From: Actinomycetota bacterium
GTDB lineage: Bacteria; Actinomycetota; Acidimicrobiia; IMCC26256; VFJJ01
DNA: 33,895 nucleotides
Assembly (NCBI GenBank): GCA_009886115.1
Contig: VFJJ01000204.1
Span: 1-33,895 of the forward strand
Direction of reading: 5' to 3'
Each line of letters opens with the position of its first letter. The first letter of the stretch is position 1. The notes beneath the pieces were generated by a model. The model was not told where the DNA came from, searched no databases, and saw only the letters and a list, made by a program, of their open reading frames with translations. Shown here piece after piece: positions 1-8,113 of the stretch. Made by a program: the position numbers and the translations under genes.

Positions 1-1
1 G

Positions 2-454
2 ACACCCGCGAGCCCGGCAGCCGCCCAGCCCGCACCAGCCACCCAGCCCGCAGCCGCCCAGCCCGCAGCCACCCAGCCCGCAGCCACCCAGCCCGCAGCC
101 ACGCAGCCGACGACCACCGAGCCCGTCGAGGTCTCGATCGGCAGCTTCCGCGGCATCGACCACGACGCGACGGGCCAGGCCGCCATCTACCGCCAGCCCG
201 ACGGCTCGTACGTCGTCGGGCTGCTCGAGATCGACATCGAGCCGGGCCCCGACTACGACGTGCTCCTGGTACCCGGCGCCGGCGCCGAGAGCCCGGGCGA
301 CGGTGCCATCCGCCTCGACGATCTCAAGGGGAACAAGGGAACCCAGTACTACCCGGCTCCCACCGGCACGACCTTGTCGGGGGAGTGGACCGTCCTCGTG
401 TGGTGCAACGCCTTCGGCGTCCCCATCGCCGCGGCTCCCCAGTCGATCGCCTGA
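2..454 (+). CDS. DM13-domain protein, 5' end outside the window
   Basis: The frame is open from the left edge, so only the C-terminal 150 residues are seen. The first ~40 residues are a Pro/Ala/Gln/Thr-rich linker (repeated QPAAT), typical of a spacer between a membrane or lipid anchor and a folded domain. The rest matches the DM13 domain: an opening GSFRGIDHDATGQA segment, a central GPDYDVLLVPG strand, LKGNKGTQYY, and a terminal VLVWCNAFGVPIAAA with the conserved Cys. DM13 is proposed to be an extracytoplasmic redox/electron-transfer domain related to DOMON. The substrate is unknown. It converges on the crotonase gene, leaving a 31-bp gap with a hairpin. Signal peptide and start cannot be judged. 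The domain call is firm, the redox role is inference from the family. Confidence 0.8.
   Translation, partial: TPASPAAAQPAPATQPAAAQPAATQPAATQPAATQPTTTEPVEVSIGSFRGIDHDATGQAAIYRQPDGSYVVGLLEIDIEPGPDYDVLLVPGAGAESPGDGAIRLDDLKGNKGTQYYPAPTGTTLSGEWTVLVWCNAFGVPIAAAPQSIA
44..103 (+). repeat. 15-bp in-frame tandem repeat in DM13 linker
   Basis: Four near-identical 15-bp units (cagcccgcagccacc and variants) encode the peptide repeat QPAAT/QPAAA. A longer 18-bp relative sits just upstream at about 26-43. Unit length is a multiple of three, so copy-number change alters linker length without frameshift. Confidence 0.85.
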
Positions 455-465
455 ACGCATCTGAA

Positions 466-484
466 CGCCGCGACATCAGCGGCG
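466..484. terminator. hairpin between convergent genes
   Basis: A 6-bp perfect stem (CGCCGC/GCGGCG) with a 7-nt loop lies between the stop of the DM13 gene (454) and the stop of the crotonase gene (486). Its position suits a bidirectional terminator. There is no T-tract, as is common in actinobacteria, so termination is inferred. Confidence 0.4.
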
Positions 485-485
485 C

Positions 486-1631
486 TCAGGCGGGCACGAT
501 CTCGTCGACCAGGCGCCAACGCAGAGCGGTGCGAGCATCGAGACGGGCGCCGGAGAGCGCCATGTAGGCGGCCCGGTGAGGCCCGATTCGACGGGGGATG
601 CTGACGGTGCCGCCGGCGCCGGGAACCAGGCCCATCCCCACCTCGGGGAGCATGAAGAAAGCGTCCTCGGTCGCCGACACCCGCGCTGCGTACGCGCTGA
701 GCTCAGCGCCGGCGCCCACTGCGGCCCCCTGCACCTCGACGCGCAGCCAGTCGGCGCAGCGCCACATCCACCAGGGCGCCGAGCGCGTGCTGCGGATCAC
801 GTGGGCGTCGCTCGGGTCGGTGGCCGTCCCGAACTCGTCGAGATCGCCTCCGCTGCAGAAGCTGGGACCGTTGCCCCGCACGACGATGAGAGCCGCGGCC
901 CCCGTCGACGCGGCCCGGAGGGCGTCGACGAGCCCGTCGCGCATCGCTGCGTTGTAGGCGTTTCGGACCTGTGGGCGATTGAGCGCGATCGTGCAGACCA
1001 GCCCCTCGTAGTCGACGAGGACGGGCGCCACGGGCTCGTCCCGATCGGCCCGCTCGACCTCGCCCCACGCGTCGAGCCAGCGCCGGAACTCCGAGCCGGC
1101 CTGGAGCAACCCGTACGTGACCGACTCGGCGAACAACCCGGCGGGCACGTCCTCGTAGGCCCGACTCCGTAGTAGCTGCACCATCGCCAGCGACGCCTTG
1201 GGACTCTGCTCGATCGCGTAGAGCACGTCACCCAGCATGCCGTCGATGTTGTCGGCGCCGGGAACCACCCAGCCATCGACGGGATCGGCTGCCGTCGACA
1301 GCACCACGTCGAAGCCAGCCAGCAACGCCAAGGCCTCGGGGCCCACCTCGGCGGTCCGGACTACCGCGATCGTCACACAGGGCAGCGCCCGCAGCGTGGC
1401 GGCCACGGTCTCGTCGCCGCCGATCTGCCACGTGTCGTCGTCGACGACGAACGCCCCGACACCCTCGGGCAACGAGAAGTCCTCGATGGCGAAGGGGCTG
1501 CGGAGCGCGCCGAGCCCCGCCACGATGTCGAAGACCTCGGCCGCGCCGACATCGACCAGGTCGTCGTCGTCGCTGTCGTCGTCGCTGTCGTCGGAACCTG
1601 TGCCGGGCGTGTCGAGGTCGAGACCGTTCAC
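486..1631 (-). CDS. enoyl-CoA hydratase/isomerase family protein, tandem crotonase
   Basis: The C-terminal half (from about residue 205) is a crotonase domain: the oxyanion-hole segment FCSGGDLDEF (258-267), VQGAAVGAGAEL with Glu310, and MLPEVGMGLVPGAGG with Glu330. Both Glu positions used by enoyl-CoA hydratase are kept, so hydratase activity is plausible. The N-terminal ~190 residues look like a worn second crotonase domain (ALPCVTIAVVR, then a region resembling the crotonase C-terminal helices near 145-190) without recognisable catalytic Glu. Residues 12-25 are an acidic Asp/Ser run. At 381 aa it is much longer than the usual ~260 aa. The GTG start lies 11 bp after the acyl-CoA synthetase stop on the same strand, so the two are probably co-transcribed for beta-oxidation-type CoA-ester breakdown. 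Substrate is unknown. Confidence 0.85.
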   Translation of the reverse strand: MNGLDLDTPGTGSDDSDDDSDDDDLVDVGAAEVFDIVAGLGALRSPFAIEDFSLPEGVGAFVVDDDTWQIGGDETVAATLRALPCVTIAVVRTAEVGPEALALLAGFDVVLSTAADPVDGWVVPGADNIDGMLGDVLYAIEQSPKASLAMVQLLRSRAYEDVPAGLFAESVTYGLLQAGSEFRRWLDAWGEVERADRDEPVAPVLVDYEGLVCTIALNRPQVRNAYNAAMRDGLVDALRAASTGAAALIVVRGNGPSFCSGGDLDEFGTATDPSDAHVIRSTRSAPWWMWRCADWLRVEVQGAAVGAGAELSAYAARVSATEDAFFMLPEVGMGLVPGAGGTVSIPRRIGPHRAAYMALSGARLDARTALRWRLVDEIVPA

Positions 1632-1642
1632 CGGTCGCGACG

Positions 1643-3151
1643 CTACGCCTCGCCGAGGAGCTCCGCGCGCACCACCCGTCGCAACAGCTTCCCGGTGTCG
1701 GTGTACGGAAGCTCAGCCCGGAACTCGACGACGTCGGGGGCCTTGGACGAACGCAGGTGCTGCTTCACGAACGCCCGCAACTCATCGCTGGTGACCTCGT
1801 GCCCGTCTCGGACGACGACGACCGCAGCGATCCGCTCGCCCCACTCGACATCGGGGAGGCCGACGACCGCAGCTTCCTCGACGGCGTCGTGGCGCATGAG
1901 CACGTCCTCGATCTCGGCCGGGCTGGTGTTCTCGCCGCCCCGGATGATGAGATCGTCGTTGCGGCCCTCGACGAACAGGTACCCGTCGGCGTCGAGATGC
2001 CCGCGATCCTTGGTGGGGAGCCAGCCGTCGCCCTGAACCGCAGAGGCCCGGCCCCGGTACTCACCCGACACCTGCTCGGCGCGAATGTGGATCTCGCCCG
2101 ACTCGCCGATCGGCAGCAGCGCACCGAGCTCGTCGCGGATCTCGATCTCGACGCCCGGCAACGGCAGCCCCGCCGAGCCGAGTCGGGCCCGGATGGCCGG
2201 GTCGGTCGACACCAGCGCCGTTCGATGATCGTCGGGGCCGAGCACGGCGATCGTCGACGAGGTCTCGGTGAGCCCGTAGGCGTTGACGAAGCCCGTCTCG
2301 GGGAACAGCTCCAGCGCGTGCTCGATGACGGTGACGGGCATCTTCGAGCCGCCATACGCGATGGACCGCAGGCTCGGCACCGAGTACTCCCCTGGATGGG
2401 CCCGCATGGTCTCGACGATCCGGGCCAGCATCGTCGGCACGACCATTGCGTTGGTGACGCCCTCCCAGTTGGCCGTCTCGAGCCAACGCTCGGGAGTGAA
2501 GTCGGGGAGCTGGACGATCCGCCGTCCGGCGTAGGTGTTGCTGACGGTGTTGGCAACCCCGGCGATGTGGTACGGCGGCACGCACACCAGCGTGGCCTCG
2601 TCCTCCATGGCGCCCATGTACTCAACCGAGCCGAGCACGTAGGACGAGATGTGCCGATGGCGCAACACGGCGATCTTCGGAGCAGCGGTGGTGCCGCTCG
2701 TGAACAGGAGCACGGCCTCGTCGTCGGGGTCCATCAGCGCCGCCGGCGCCTCGACGTCGTGGCCCCGATGGCAGGCCTGCAGCCACTCGTAGCGCGACAT
2801 GACCACGGCCGGCCGGGCCGACTTCACGACGTCGAGGTAGGCGTCGCCGGCGATCACCAGGACCGGCGCCAGCTGGGCGAGCTGGTCGGCGAGCTGGTCG
2901 GGCGCCAGGCGGTAGTTGAGCGGCGCGATGGGCACCCCGGCCCAGGCCGCCGCGTACAGAGCCAACGGGAAGGCCTCGGACGCGATGTCGACGAAGGCCA
3001 CACGTTCGACCCCGGCCTCGGCGATCGCCGCCGCTCCCGCGCCCACACGCACCCGGAGGTCGTGGTACGTGAGCCCACCTTCGAGGGGGCCGACGGCGAC
3101 GCGCTCACCGAAGCCGTCGGCGGCCATCTCCAGCAACATGAGGATGTTCAT
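1643..3151 (-). CDS. acyl-CoA synthetase (AMP-dependent ligase)
   Basis: 502 aa, the usual length for the ANL superfamily. It should activate a carboxylic acid with ATP and CoA via an acyl-adenylate. Visible motifs are the phosphate-binding loop LLFTSGTTAAPK (148-159), YGLTETSS (292-299), the hinge region DRGHLDADGYLFVEGR followed by GGENTSP (about 382-411), and the C-terminal catalytic lysine in YTDTGKLLRR (Lys488). The ATG start at 3151 gives a complete N-terminus. It precedes the crotonase gene by 11 bp, and together they could activate and hydrate one acyl substrate. The chain length or ring nature of the substrate cannot be read from the sequence. The 47-bp palindrome lies just upstream of its start. 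Confidence 0.92.
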   Translation of the reverse strand: MNILMLLEMAADGFGERVAVGPLEGGLTYHDLRVRVGAGAAAIAEAGVERVAFVDIASEAFPLALYAAAWAGVPIAPLNYRLAPDQLADQLAQLAPVLVIAGDAYLDVVKSARPAVVMSRYEWLQACHRGHDVEAPAALMDPDDEAVLLFTSGTTAAPKIAVLRHRHISSYVLGSVEYMGAMEDEATLVCVPPYHIAGVANTVSNTYAGRRIVQLPDFTPERWLETANWEGVTNAMVVPTMLARIVETMRAHPGEYSVPSLRSIAYGGSKMPVTVIEHALELFPETGFVNAYGLTETSSTIAVLGPDDHRTALVSTDPAIRARLGSAGLPLPGVEIEIRDELGALLPIGESGEIHIRAEQVSGEYRGRASAVQGDGWLPTKDRGHLDADGYLFVEGRNDDLIIRGGENTSPAEIEDVLMRHDAVEEAAVVGLPDVEWGERIAAVVVVRDGHEVTSDELRAFVKQHLRSSKAPDVVEFRAELPYTDTGKLLRRVVRAELLGEA

Positions 3152-3166
3152 GGGCTCGTCCTCTGC

Positions 3167-3213
3167 TTCTTTGTGTCCAGCACCGCGCCCGGCGCGGTGC
3201 TGGACACAAAGAA
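3167..3213. repeat. 47-bp palindromic element, copy 1 (perfect)
   Basis: Perfect inverted repeat: two 23-nt arms around a single central C, ends TTCTTTG/CAAAGAA. It lies between the stop of the small gene at 3221 and the start of the synthetase at 3151, both on the minus strand. Two further 47-bp relatives occur at 19354-19400 and 31332-31378. It could end transcription of the upstream gene but has no T-tract. It may be a dispersed REP-type repeat. Confidence 0.9.
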
Positions 3214-3220
3214 CGAGTGG

Positions 3221-3526
3221 TCAGTCGGATGCGGGGAGCGGCTTGGCTTCCTTGAGACCGAGCTCGTCACCGTCGCAGGCGAGAGGACCGGCGCCGGGCT
3301 TGGTGCACAGCACCTCGAGGGCACCGTCGGCGTTCACATAGCGCTTGCCCATGGCGGTGCCGGTCCCCGGCGCGGGCGAACCTGCAGCGACGGCCTCGGT
3401 GCTCGCCGGATCGCCCATCGCCGCACCGCCACAGGTGATCGAAACGTCACCCGATGGGGCCTTCACGACGATGATCTCCGTGCTGCACACCGTCGAGCGC
3501 AGGCGTGCTCCGGCCTTGAGGATCAT
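3221..3526 (-). CDS. small conserved actinobacterial protein, function unknown
   Basis: 101 aa. The opening MILKAGARLRSTVCSTEIIV followed by VKAP and ITCGGAAM resembles a small soluble family that I recall from actinobacteria near fatty-acid or steroid genes. No named function is known to me. Cys14, Cys32, Cys74 and Cys84 are spaced as two pairs, so metal or disulfide binding is conceivable but unproven. The start is fixed by a strong GGAGG ribosome-binding site 10 bases upstream of the ATG at 3526, although the frame stays open further upstream. No membrane segment or signal peptide. It is followed after 7 bp by the palindrome and then by the acyl-CoA synthetase on the same strand. Confidence 0.75.
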   Translation of the reverse strand: MILKAGARLRSTVCSTEIIVVKAPSGDVSITCGGAAMGDPASTEAVAAGSPAPGTGTAMGKRYVNADGALEVLCTKPGAGPLACDGDELGLKEAKPLPASD

Positions 3527-3879
3527 GGATGGTCTTCCTCCGCGGTGGTTGCTGACAGGGTGCGGCGTGGTTGAGCGGTGCCACTCGGTCGCCGATACTT
3601 CCATTCTCCGAGCAGCCCGTCGACCCGGTGGGCGTGGTGCTGCCGCTCGGTGAACGGTTCCCATGATGCTGCGCCGGACCCGATCAGAGACGTATCGGCG
3701 TCGTGACGCGTGCCACCCCCCAGGGGGATGCCCGCGGCGTCGAAGTGGACAACCGAGCTCGTGGTTCCGAGGCCATCTCTGACGAGCGGTAGAATTCGTT
3801 CCACTCAGCGCGCCATCTGCCGGCGCGTGAGTACTTCCGGGCACGCGAGGGGCCGGGCCCACCACAGTCGAGGACCACG
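3527..3879. other. divergent intergenic region with no supported gene
   Basis: 353 bp separates the small minus-strand gene from the plus-strand dehydrogenase. Open frames here lack homologous-looking content. It should hold promoters for both directions. The only clear candidate is TAGAAT at 3790-3795. Confidence 0.5.
3790..3795 (+). promoter_or_regulatory. candidate -10 box for fadB2
   Basis: TAGAAT lies about 85 bp upstream of the dehydrogenase ATG. The best -35 candidate (TTCCGA at 3765) is 19 bp away and weak. The gene has its own GAGGA ribosome-binding site, so a leadered transcript fits. Confidence 0.3.
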
Positions 3880-4755
3880 ATGACCGCAGAGACTCTGTTG
3901 TTCGAACGGATCGGCGTGGTCGGTTGTGGGGCCATGGGCTCGGGGATCGCCGAGGTCTGCCTACGCTCGGGCGCCCATGTCATCGCCTGGGATGTCCACG
4001 ACGGTGCAGTCGATGCCGGCCGGCGCCGGCTCGAGACAGCGTTGGCCCGTGCTGCCTCAGCGGGCAAGATCACCGAAGACGAGCGGGCCGCTGCGCTCTC
4101 GCGGGTGTCGTTCACCACCGATCTCAGCGACCTGGCTGACCGCCAGTTCGTCATCGAGGCCGTGCTCGAGGACGAGGATACGAAGCTCGAGGTGTTCCGA
4201 AAGCTCGACTCGATGCTGGCGGCGCCCGACGTCATCCTCGCGTCGAACACGTCGTCGATCCCGATCACCAAGATCGCCGCCGCCACCAAGCGGGGCGAGT
4301 ACGTGGTCGGCATGCACTTCTTCAACCCTCCGGCCGTCATGAAGCTCGTCGAGATCATCCCGTCGGTCCTCACCAGCGACGAGACCGTGGCCCGGGCGTC
4401 GCAGCTCGCCACCGAGCAGCTCGGCAAGGTCGTGGTGAAGGCTCACGACCGGGCCGGCTTCGTGGTCAACGCCCTCCTCGTCCCCTACATCCTCTCCGCC
4501 GTCCGCATGCTCGAAGACGGCGTTGCGACGGCCGAGGACATCGACACGGGCATCGTCGAGGGCTGCCGCCATCCCATGGGCCCCCTGGCGCTCGCCGACC
4601 TCATCGGGCTCGACGTGTGCAAGGGCGTGGCCGACTCGATGTACGACGAGTTCAAGGAGCCGCTCTACGCCGCGCCCCCGCTCCTCAACCGGATGGTCGA
4701 AGCCGGCCGGCTCGGCAAGAAGACCGGCCGGGGGTTCTACACCTACGGGAAGTGA
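3880..4755 (+). CDS. fadB2: 3-hydroxyacyl-CoA (3-hydroxybutyryl-CoA) dehydrogenase
   Basis: 291 aa, the single-function FadB2/Hbd/PaaH type. It oxidises 3-hydroxyacyl-CoA to 3-ketoacyl-CoA with NAD(P). The Rossmann loop is GCGAMGSGIA (15-24). The catalytic His146 lies in MHFFNPP, with Glu158 twelve residues later and Asn197 in GFVVNALL. The C-terminal domain carries HPMGPLALADLIGLD and ends in GKKTGRGFYTY, very like mycobacterial FadB2. A GAGGA ribosome-binding site lies about 6 bases before the ATG. Its stop overlaps the GTG start of the CoA-transferase by 4 bases (GTGA), so the two proteins are translationally coupled. The neighbouring minus-strand crotonase and synthetase would supply the preceding beta-oxidation steps. 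Confidence 0.92.
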   Translation: MTAETLLFERIGVVGCGAMGSGIAEVCLRSGAHVIAWDVHDGAVDAGRRRLETALARAASAGKITEDERAAALSRVSFTTDLSDLADRQFVIEAVLEDEDTKLEVFRKLDSMLAAPDVILASNTSSIPITKIAAATKRGEYVVGMHFFNPPAVMKLVEIIPSVLTSDETVARASQLATEQLGKVVVKAHDRAGFVVNALLVPYILSAVRMLEDGVATAEDIDTGIVEGCRHPMGPLALADLIGLDVCKGVADSMYDEFKEPLYAAPPLLNRMVEAGRLGKKTGRGFYTYGK

Positions 4756-6236
4756 GCGGGGCCGCCGCGTCGGCGTTTCGATCCGGCTCCCGATCGGCCG
4801 GATACGCCACTGGGTACCTCGAGGCGGTCGGCGTCGAGCCACTTGCGACGCTCGACACGTCTGGCCCTGATCCGGCTCCGGTCGATGGCTGGGCCGCCAG
4901 CGGGGCCATGTGGCTCACCGGCGATCCCGCAGGTCCTCCGCTCGCGGCGCCCGGCGACATCGCAGCTCGCCTGTCGGGGTTGTCGCTGGCGTTGGGGTTC
5001 CTCGCCCCGGGTCTGAGCCGACTCGACGCGCCGGCGCTGCTCGGTGAGCGGGCGGCGATCTTCGGCCTGCGCCGCCAGGGCCAGGTGAGCTGCGGAGGTT
5101 CGGCGCGGCTTCTGCCGACGGCCGATGGCTGGCTGTGCCTCAACCTGCCCCGGCCCGACGACTGGGCCCTGATGGCCGCCTGGCTCGAGCGTGACGACCC
5201 GGTGGTCGGCCCCGGCGACTGGACGGGGGTCGCACGCTCGCTGGCCGAGCGATCCGCACCCGAGCTCGTCGAGCGGGCGGCCCTGCTGGGCCTCGCCGCA
5301 TCGTTGGTGGGCGCCGCGGCACCACCATCGGGCGGCACCACCGGCACCGGCACCACCGGCAGCGGCACCACCGGCTTCCGCGACGACGGCGCCGGCTTCG
5401 GCTTCGGCGACGCGCAGGCCCGCACTCGGGCCCAGACCTCGCCGATGCGCTGCCCGATCATCGAGCCATCGGGCGCGAGCGTCACCAGCTCGATGCCCGG
5501 CGCTCGACCGGCGCAACCTGCGCCCCTGGTGATCGACCTGTCATCGCTGTGGGCCGGGCCCCTGTGCGGCTCGCTGCTCGCCGAAGCCGGCTGCCGGGTC
5601 GTCAAGGTCGAAGACCCCGCGCGGCCCGACGGGACCCGGCGCGGCCCACGATCGTTCTTCGACCTCATGCACGCAGGCAAGCAGAGCGTGGCCCTCGACC
5701 TCACGAGCACGAAGGGCCGGGACGCCTTGCGGGAGCTGTGCATTCGGGCCGACGTCGTCATCACCTCCGCCCGTCCCCGGGCCCTCGAGCCGCTCGGCCT
5801 GTTCCCCCCTCCGGCTCCGATCTGGGTGGCCATCACCGGCTACGGCCTCACCGGACCATGGCGCGACCGGGTGGCCTTCGGCGACGACGCGGCAGTGGCC
5901 GCCGGGCTCTGCGCCGTCTCGCCGCCCGACGACCCGCGCCCGAGGTTCTGTGGCGATGCCGTCGCCGATCCCGTAGCTGGCCTGCTGGCCACGCTGGGCG
6001 CCCTGGCGTTGTTGAGGAATCAACGATCGGGAACGGTCGACATCGCGCTCAGGGAAGCCGCCAGCCATCTCATCGGCGACTCACCGGCAGGGCCCACGGA
6101 ACCCACCGATCCGGCGCCGAGCTCGGGGCGCGTCGCTGCCAGCCGGCCCCGCGCACGAACGCCACGAGGTGCCGGCCCCGAGCTCGGCCGTGACACGACC
6201 GCCGTATTCGACGCCCTCGGGATCACCGTTCCCTGA
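4752..6236 (+). CDS. CaiB/BaiF family (class III) CoA-transferase, two-half
   Basis: 494 aa from the GTG that overlaps the fadB2 stop. The frame is open further upstream inside fadB2, but the coupled start is the natural one. The C-terminal half is recognisable class III CoA-transferase: DLSSLWAGPLCGSLLAEAG, VVKVEDPARPDG, FFDLMHAGKQSVALDL, ADVVITSARPRAL, then GYGLTGPWRDR followed by FGDDAAVAAGL, whose Asp matches the region of the catalytic aspartate. The N-terminal ~170 residues have WAASGAMWLTGD and LPTADGWLCLNL, typical of the other lobe. A Gly/Thr-rich linker (GTTGTGTTGSGTTG) built from ~15-bp DNA repeats near 5331-5375 joins them. The lobes appear permuted or compressed relative to the usual ~400 aa enzyme. 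It would move CoA between carboxylic acids. Substrate unknown. Confidence 0.8.
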   Translation: MSGAAASAFRSGSRSAGYATGYLEAVGVEPLATLDTSGPDPAPVDGWAASGAMWLTGDPAGPPLAAPGDIAARLSGLSLALGFLAPGLSRLDAPALLGERAAIFGLRRQGQVSCGGSARLLPTADGWLCLNLPRPDDWALMAAWLERDDPVVGPGDWTGVARSLAERSAPELVERAALLGLAASLVGAAAPPSGGTTGTGTTGSGTTGFRDDGAGFGFGDAQARTRAQTSPMRCPIIEPSGASVTSSMPGARPAQPAPLVIDLSSLWAGPLCGSLLAEAGCRVVKVEDPARPDGTRRGPRSFFDLMHAGKQSVALDLTSTKGRDALRELCIRADVVITSARPRALEPLGLFPPPAPIWVAITGYGLTGPWRDRVAFGDDAAVAAGLCAVSPPDDPRPRFCGDAVADPVAGLLATLGALALLRNQRSGTVDIALREAASHLIGDSPAGPTEPTDPAPSSGRVAASRPRARTPRGAGPELGRDTTAVFDALGITVP

Positions 6237-6306
6237 CCGGTCTCCCCGAGAATCGCGGCGGTCAGCGTGGACGGCAGTGACGGCGCGGCGTCCGTCGCCG
6301 GCCAAC

Positions 6307-6918
6307 TCAGCGGGGCTCGCGCCACATGGGCCACAGCGTCGGACCGGAGGGAACCTCGATGATTGCCTGCTCGACGAAGCCGAAGCGGCGGTAGAGCGGG
6401 AGGTTCGAGACGTTGCTCGACTCGAGGTAGGCGGGCAGGCCGTCGCCATCGAGCCGCTCGGCCATCGACGCGAGGAGGGCTGAGGCATGCCCCCGGCCAC
6501 GATGCCCGGGGTCGGTGCCGACGATCCGGAGATACCAGTGCGGCGGGTGGTGCGGATGAGCCTGTTCCATGAGCGCGCTGAGACGGCGGGCATGCGGGAG
6601 CCGGCGGCCCAGGAAGCGCCACGATCGCCAGGCCGCGGCCAGCGTCGGCCGCTCGGGAGCAGGACGGGGACCGTCAAGCGGAGGCAACCAGAGGGCGACG
6701 GCAGGACCGTGGCACCAGACCTCGCCTCGGGCGAGGTACCCGTGGATCTCGCCCCTCATGACGAGCGTGGCCTTGGCCAGACGCTTCCCGGGGCTCGGGA
6801 ACAGGTGGCACATGACCGGATCGTCGAAGAACGCCCGGGCCAGGAGGTCGGCCCGGGCCCCGACCTCGATCGGCCCCTCGAGTCGCTCGACACCCACGTC
6901 GCTCTCGTGATCGTCCAT
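6307..6918 (-). CDS. GNAT family N-acetyltransferase
   Basis: 203 aa, single domain. The acetyl-CoA binding motif A is GTDPGHRGRGHASALL (134-149), with the R/Q-x-x-G-x-G/A core HRGRGHA. It is followed by the motif B-like LESSNVSNLPLYRRFGF (165-181). Family members transfer an acyl group from acyl-CoA to an amine. The substrate cannot be inferred. The start ATG at 6918 is 32 bp from the divergent dehydratase gene, so the two share a very short promoter region. No partner gene on this strand. Confidence in the fold is high, function is generic. Confidence 0.88.
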   Translation of the reverse strand: MDDHESDVGVERLEGPIEVGARADLLARAFFDDPVMCHLFPSPGKRLAKATLVMRGEIHGYLARGEVWCHGPAVALWLPPLDGPRPAPERPTLAAAWRSWRFLGRRLPHARRLSALMEQAHPHHPPHWYLRIVGTDPGHRGRGHASALLASMAERLDGDGLPAYLESSNVSNLPLYRRFGFVEQAIIEVPSGPTLWPMWREPR

Positions 6919-6950
6919 GCCCCATCTTCATCCGAGACAGACTCACACGC

Positions 6951-7973
6951 ATGAGCGACACGGGAGTGGGCATCTCGGCGGTGACCCGCATCGAGGTCGA
7001 AGCGGCGGCGGCCCGGTTGGGCACCCGGCTGCGGCTCACCCCGGTCATCACGATCGAAGCGGGAACCTTCGGGCCCGGACCGGTGGTGGTGAAGCTCGAG
7101 AACCTCCAGCACACCGGGTCGTTCAAGGCGCGGGGGATGCTCAACGCGATGCTCGAGGCGACGGTCCCGCCGATCGGCGTCGTCGTGGCCTCGGGCGGCA
7201 ACGCCGGGCTGGCCGTGGCCTGGGCCGCTCGTGAGCTCGGCCACCGGGCCACCGTGTTCGTGCCCGTCACCAGCCCAGGGGCCAAGGTCGACCGCCTCCG
7301 GGCGCTGGGAGCGGCCGTGCACCAGCTGGGCGAGCGCTACGACGACGCGCTCGGTGCCAGCCAGACCTTCGCCGCCGAGACGGGGGCCGCGGTGATCCAC
7401 GCCTACGACCAGCGGCCCGTCGTCGCCGGCCAGGGGACGCTCTTCCGCGAGCTCGAGCACCAGACCGCCGGAGCCGCCGGGGCCGCCGGGGCGTCGGGCG
7501 CTGGCGGGCGCTCCGGGGCTGCGGACGGGCGCTCCGGCGCCGACCCCGGGATCGACACCGTGCTCGTGGCCGTCGGCGGCGGCGGGTTGATCGCGGGCGC
7601 GGCGGCCTGGTTCGCCGGACGGGTGAAGGTCGTCGCGGTCGAGCCCGAGACCTCGTGCTGTCTGCACGCGGCGTTCACCGCCGGCCATCCCATCGACGTC
7701 GACGTCAACGGGATCGCCGTCGATTCCTTGGGGGCCCGCCGGGTCGGCGAGGTGTGCTGGGCCGGGCGCGAGCACATCCAGACCACGCTGGTCGTCACCG
7801 ACGCGGCGATCGTCGCCGCTCGGCGGAGCCTCTGGGAGCACCTGCGAGTCGTCGCCGAGCCCGGTGGGGCCGCCGCGCTGGCCGCTCTCACCAGCGGCGT
7901 CTACCGCCCGTCTCCCGGCGAGCGCGTCGCGGTTCTCGTCTGCGGCGCCAACACCGACCCGGCCACGATCTGA
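6951..7973 (+). CDS. PLP-dependent serine/threonine dehydratase-like protein
   Basis: 340 aa, fold type II PLP enzyme. The Schiff-base lysine is Lys59 in HTGSFKARG. The phosphate or substrate loop is SGGNAGLA (81-88), closer to the SSGNAG of serine dehydratase than to the SSGNHAQ of biosynthetic threonine deaminase. The PLP-phosphate glycine loop is VGGGGLIAG (208-216). There is no C-terminal ACT domain, so it is likely catabolic or side-activity type (Ser/Thr to keto acid plus ammonia). Residues about 172-200 are a Gly/Ala/Ser-rich insertion (GAAGAAGASGAGG) coded by short GC-rich repeats, unusual for the family and probably a surface loop. Divergent to the acetyltransferase gene. A racemase or related activity remains possible. 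Confidence 0.85.
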   Translation: MSDTGVGISAVTRIEVEAAAARLGTRLRLTPVITIEAGTFGPGPVVVKLENLQHTGSFKARGMLNAMLEATVPPIGVVVASGGNAGLAVAWAARELGHRATVFVPVTSPGAKVDRLRALGAAVHQLGERYDDALGASQTFAAETGAAVIHAYDQRPVVAGQGTLFRELEHQTAGAAGAAGASGAGGRSGAADGRSGADPGIDTVLVAVGGGGLIAGAAAWFAGRVKVVAVEPETSCCLHAAFTAGHPIDVDVNGIAVDSLGARRVGEVCWAGREHIQTTLVVTDAAIVAARRSLWEHLRVVAEPGGAAALAALTSGVYRPSPGERVAVLVCGANTDPATI

Positions 7974-8113
7974 CGCCCGTTCAGCGACACCGAGGCGCAC
8001 CGAGAGCGCGGGGCGGAACGGGCTGCGCTGCCAGCGACGCCCGGCGAGCCACCCCGGCGCCCCAAGGCGGGAGCCGGCTGCGAGAGCCGCCGCCGGGCTG
8101 GTTGACGCGTTGG

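Noticed and set aside
1757-3574. 605-codon plus-strand ORF
   Set aside because: Runs antisense to the acyl-CoA synthetase and the small gene, which have clear motifs. Long antisense frames are expected at this GC content.
3523-3804. 93-codon minus-strand ORF upstream of the small gene
   Set aside because: No recognisable family, no clear ribosome-binding site, and it overlaps the small gene start in another frame. Not enough to call a gene.
8102-8107. TTGACG as the -35 box of the antitoxin promoter
   Set aside because: Only 6 bp separate it from the -10 box, and about 17 bp is needed.
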